Source of the DNA: Geopsychrobacter electrodiphilus DSM 16401
GTDB taxonomy: Bacteria; Desulfobacterota; Desulfuromonadia; Desulfuromonadales; Geopsychrobacteraceae
Reading direction: 5' to 3'
Length of the DNA: 64,000 bases
Assembly (NCBI RefSeq): GCF_000384395.1
Contig: NZ_ARWE01000001.1
Coordinates: 186,001-250,000 of the forward strand
The notes beneath the pieces were generated by a model, which worked only from the letters and a program-made list of their open reading frames with translations, was not told the origin of the DNA and did no database searches. Below, piece after piece: positions 61,781-64,000 of this stretch. The translations under genes and the position numbers were made by a program. Each line of letters begins with the position of its first letter. The first letter of the stretch is position 1.

Positions 61781-62197
61781 ATGAGTGTTCGGCGATTTGA
61801 CGATTTTGTGGCAGTACCAATCTCTACAGAACTCTACATGGCTATTGCCGCGAGGTATCCAGGAAGTGTTACCTCGCTAATTGAGGACGTTGTTGAGGCT
61901 TTCCTCGAGAGAACAAAGGAAGAAGAACCATTTCTGGCAAGATCTTCGAATGGAATTAACTGGAGTTCAGTGTTTCTCGCTACGGGAACAAAATTAAGAG
62001 TCAAGTACCGCAATGAATACAAATACGCTGAGATCGTAGAGGATGAGATTCACTATGACGGCGAGGTGGTACCTTCAGTCTCAAAGATGGCAAGTGTTAT
62101 GTGTAACAACACTTCAGTGAATGCTTGGATCAATGTTGAAGTAAAAAGACCCTCTGACAAGACCTGGATAATTGCTGATATCATTCGCAAGGGTTAG
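61781..62197 (+). CDS. Small protein with RAMA-like domain
   Basis: 138 residues. The C-terminal half matches the RAMA (restriction/adenine methylase-associated) style: GTKLRVKYRNEYKYAEIVEDEIHYDGEVVPSVSKMASVM, then SVNAWINVEVKRP. The N-terminal 50 residues look like a small helical domain. RAMA modules are found with modification or nucleic-acid enzymes. It has GGGAGG before the ATG and begins a three-gene set. Confidence 0.6.
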   Translation: MSVRRFDDFVAVPISTELYMAIAARYPGSVTSLIEDVVEAFLERTKEEEPFLARSSNGINWSSVFLATGTKLRVKYRNEYKYAEIVEDEIHYDGEVVPSVSKMASVMCNNTSVNAWINVEVKRPSDKTWIIADIIRKG

Positions 62198-62227
62198 TTC
62201 AAATTCTTCTCAAGGCAGGAGTCAAGA

Positions 62228-62497
62228 ATGGACATGACACATCACGCTCAGACAAGGTCCCAGCAAAGAGGAATATCTCCGGTTCATCTGAAACTGCTTA
62301 CCGCTTTTGGGCAGTCGGAGAAAATGCCTGGAAATGCAACGGCGGTTTTCTTGGGAAAGAAGGGCCTGAAAGACCTTGAGTTCATCTTGCGTGAGGGCCT
62401 ACAGGTCATGGATAAGCTAAAGGGACAAGTTGTCCTCCTAGCTGAAGATGATAGCGTGATCACTTGCTACCATAGAACCAAGCGGACTTGGCGCTAG
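62228..62497 (+). CDS. DUF4258-like small protein
   Basis: 89 residues. The start MTHHAQTRSQQRGIS and the end VVLLAEDDSVITCYHRTKR fit the DUF4258/BrnT-like group of small basic proteins, many of which behave like toxins or are paired with regulators. The next gene overlaps its frame region, but its likely start is 44 bases downstream. No antitoxin can be named. Confidence 0.55.
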   Translation: MDMTHHAQTRSQQRGISPVHLKLLTAFGQSEKMPGNATAVFLGKKGLKDLEFILREGLQVMDKLKGQVVLLAEDDSVITCYHRTKRTWR

Positions 62498-62541
62498 GAG
62501 AAACGACACAGGATGGAAGCCAAAAAGAGGAGGGACTTAGC

Positions 62542-62877
62542 ATGTTAGATGAAATCAGGAATGCCTTGGAAAAAACAGCAAAGATGGACAACTCCATAGA
62601 CCGGGCGGAGGAGCTGGATGTTTGTCTCACTTGGATCGAAGATGAACTGGAAGGATGTGGTCTGACTGACCAAGAGTTGGAGAGAATCAACAACATACGC
62701 AAGGCCCATTGTCGCGAATTCATCGAATCATTGAGTGGCTACGGCAATTCTGGATATGAGGAGGCCGGACCACTGGCTGGATTGTTTCTCCACCATATTC
62801 AACTATGGGGAGAGTTGGGTAGGGATGATCCTGAATTGCTTACAAAGGTCCAGCCCTTTTTCGTATGTATTGAATAG
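62542..62877 (+). CDS. Small acidic protein of unknown function
   Basis: 111 residues from ATG 62542, chosen because GAGGAGGG lies about 8 bases upstream; the frame is open further. The protein is helical and acidic (MLDEIRNALEKTAKMDNSIDRAEELDVC, ELEGCGLTDQELERINNIRK). No family is recognised. Cotranscription with the DUF4258-like gene is likely. Confidence 0.55.
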   Translation: MLDEIRNALEKTAKMDNSIDRAEELDVCLTWIEDELEGCGLTDQELERINNIRKAHCREFIESLSGYGNSGYEEAGPLAGLFLHHIQLWGELGRDDPELLTKVQPFFVCIE

Positions 62878-62894
62878 ATTTTTGTTTGCAATAA

Positions 62895-63046
62895 GACGCT
62901 GAGGTAGCCGTAGACTTCTCGCCATAGGGTGGGATCGGATTCGGACAGGGGGTGAAGGTCGTCGAGGGATCGGTAGTGGTTCATTGAGGGGGTCCTCTCT
63001 TGGGGGAGAAAAAGAAAGGCCCAACCAAATGTGATCTGGTCGGGCC
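62895..63046. repeat. Small dispersed repeat, copy 2
   Basis: GACGCTGAGGTAGCCGTAGA, then about 110 diverged bases, then the hairpin GGCCCAACCA...TGGTCGGGCC. Same order as 55583-55725. The minus strand has an intact mini-frame MNHYRSLDDLHPLSE...REVYGYLSVL. The hairpin may also end the gene at 63073. Confidence 0.5.
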
Positions 63047-63072
63047 ATTGTGCGGATAGTTGTAAATGGTTT

Positions 63073-64000
63073 TTAAGGTTTCTTGCGGGTCAGGCGCTTC
63101 TTATTTTTCTCATCTAACCATGTATGATAAGAAGGCATTTTGAGGTAGAGTTGCTGGGTCAGATCGGCCAAGACTCTCAGGTTTTCTAGCCTTATGTAGG
63201 CTGGTCGAACAATGTCGGCGTGTCTACCACCGACTTCTTCCCATGCATTTTGGAGCGAATAACCTGCAAACAACTCTGTGCCAGTCAGCATGATTACTGG
63301 TGCCCGCGTTTGTTGTCTTTCTTTTATGTACTCGCGACCCCACTCAGCAAATTTTGCAATACGTTTAATTTCGTCAGTGGACAAGTCGGCCGCTTGTTTC
63401 ATCGTTGAAAAAACAACTACAGATCCTGGAAAGCGGCAAGCAAGGGTCTTCATCCTATCGATGTCTTCGGCTTTGAACACCTCTTTCCCAAAACTTTTCG
63501 CTTCGCCAAAAACGACTTCAGTAGGGAAATTATTTCCAAAAAACTGCTGTCTTTGATACCAGAGTATGAAATCGGACTCTATCTCAATTTTTGGTTCAAG
63601 TTCGAGTGTTTGTCCAGCAGACCAAGTTGTATTTGCTTCGTGAAATTGACCAATTACTTCCGAAAAAAATCTAATTGACAAAGAGGCAGCGTAACCCCCT
63701 TTGGCATAATCTGGTAATGCAAAAGGTCCAACTAGCCGATATGCCCACCGAGTATTTATACTGCTCGGATCAATATTAGGAAAATTAAACTGTTGTAAAC
63801 AACGACTACAGTCAATTTTTTGGTCTAAATTTTTTAATGAATACCAACTCCAGTTTGAGCACTTCGTACACTTAACTTCCAACCCTAGTTCTACTGCGCC
63901 CCTTTCGACGAGACCTTTAAAGTTTCTTTCATGCCTATCATTGGCTTTCGTTGCATTGTTGATTCTGTTTCTGAACTCCTGATGGTGGGCACTCCGCGAT
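63073..64000 (-). CDS. Zinc-ribbon / PD-(D/E)XK nuclease-like protein, 5' end cut by window edge
   Basis: At least 309 codons: the frame stays open through 63883-64000 to the window edge (RNRINNATKANDRHERNFKG), so a TTG at 63882 is not the true start. A zinc ribbon follows (VKCTKCSNW and DCSRCLQQF), then a mixed domain with IEIESDFILWYQRQ...TEVVFGEAKSFGKE, a D...ExK pattern like PD-(D/E)XK nucleases, and VVVFSTMKQAADLS. It may be a restriction- or defence-type nuclease; this is inference from the motif. The beginning lies outside the window. Confidence 0.6.
   Translation of the reverse strand, partial: SRSAHHQEFRNRINNATKANDRHERNFKGLVERGAVELGLEVKCTKCSNWSWYSLKNLDQKIDCSRCLQQFNFPNIDPSSINTRWAYRLVGPFALPDYAKGGYAASLSIRFFSEVIGQFHEANTTWSAGQTLELEPKIEIESDFILWYQRQQFFGNNFPTEVVFGEAKSFGKEVFKAEDIDRMKTLACRFPGSVVVFSTMKQAADLSTDEIKRIAKFAEWGREYIKERQQTRAPVIMLTGTELFAGYSLQNAWEEVGGRHADIVRPAYIRLENLRVLADLTQQLYLKMPSYHTWLDEKNKKRLTRKKP

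Overview
The window reads as a chromosome segment of an anaerobic, respiring desulfuromonad (Desulfuromonadales/Geobacterales type, probably marine or brackish). The support is an SfrB/SfrA-like NAD(P)H oxidoreductase pair, sigma-54 control with NtrC-type regulators, a tungsten aldehyde oxidoreductase, a PEP-CTERM protein, many c-di-GMP proteins and a choline/betaine cluster. The genus cannot be fixed from the sequence.

1-13.6 kb is mostly housekeeping and redox: an edge-truncated exported protein, glutaredoxin, a lipoprotein, sfrB-sfrA-cupin, plsY-mltG, an MFS permease, a SpoIIE-type phosphatase, katG and its PerR/Fur-type regulator. A solo IS30-type end lies at 10.55 kb.

14.2-29.5 kb is the highlight. 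A membrane histidine kinase and an NtrC-type regulator precede two 16-bp dyads and a sigma-54 promoter. Then comes a complete gene set for a periplasmic quinohemoprotein amine dehydrogenase with a cysteine tryptophylquinone (CTQ) cofactor: an outer-membrane protein, alpha subunit (two hemes c), radical SAM maturase QhpD, gamma subunit precursor QhpC, beta subunit QhpB, a strong terminator, two peptidase-U32-type Fe-S proteins, the ABC exporter QhpF and the subtilisin-like leader protease QhpE. An aldehyde:ferredoxin oxidoreductase follows, giving amine to aldehyde to acid. The flavin monooxygenase QhpG, which needs O2 to hydroxylate the CTQ tryptophan in aerobes, is not here. Its place is taken by a UbiV-like plus UbiU-like pair carrying the Fe-S cysteine patterns of the O2-independent ubiquinone hydroxylases. 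I infer an anaerobic route to CTQ, which I do not know to have been described.

29.5-39.6 kb holds a homocysteine methyltransferase, a DUF1499 lipoprotein, a SOUL protein, a MoaD/ThiS carrier, and a tightly overlapping minus-strand operon for membrane-lipid modification (SRPBCC, DUF2177, DUF1295, flavoprotein, DUF1365-cyclopropane synthase fusion, DUF2878, chalcone-isomerase-like). It is divergent from a LitR/CarH-type B12 light-sensing repressor, with a 17-bp dyad over the predicted operon promoter.

39.7-55.6 kb has a Cache-HAMP-PAS-GGDEF cyclase, a porin, a choline uptake/oxidation cluster (ChoX-like, BetB, BetA, FadR/GntR regulator with two matching operators), an intact IS30-family element, a REC-PAS-GGDEF-EAL protein and an unusual alpha-oxoamine synthase fused to a degenerate GGDEF domain.

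55.6-64 kb looks accessory: a lipoprotein, a PEP-CTERM protein with its own sigma-54 promoter, a zinc-ribbon protein, a repeat protein broken by an amber codon, a secreted protein, a RAYT transposase element with inverted ends and a nearby duplicate fragment, small RAMA-like and DUF4258-like genes, tRNA-like fragments, two copies of a small dispersed repeat, and an edge-truncated zinc-ribbon/PD-(D/E)XK-like protein.
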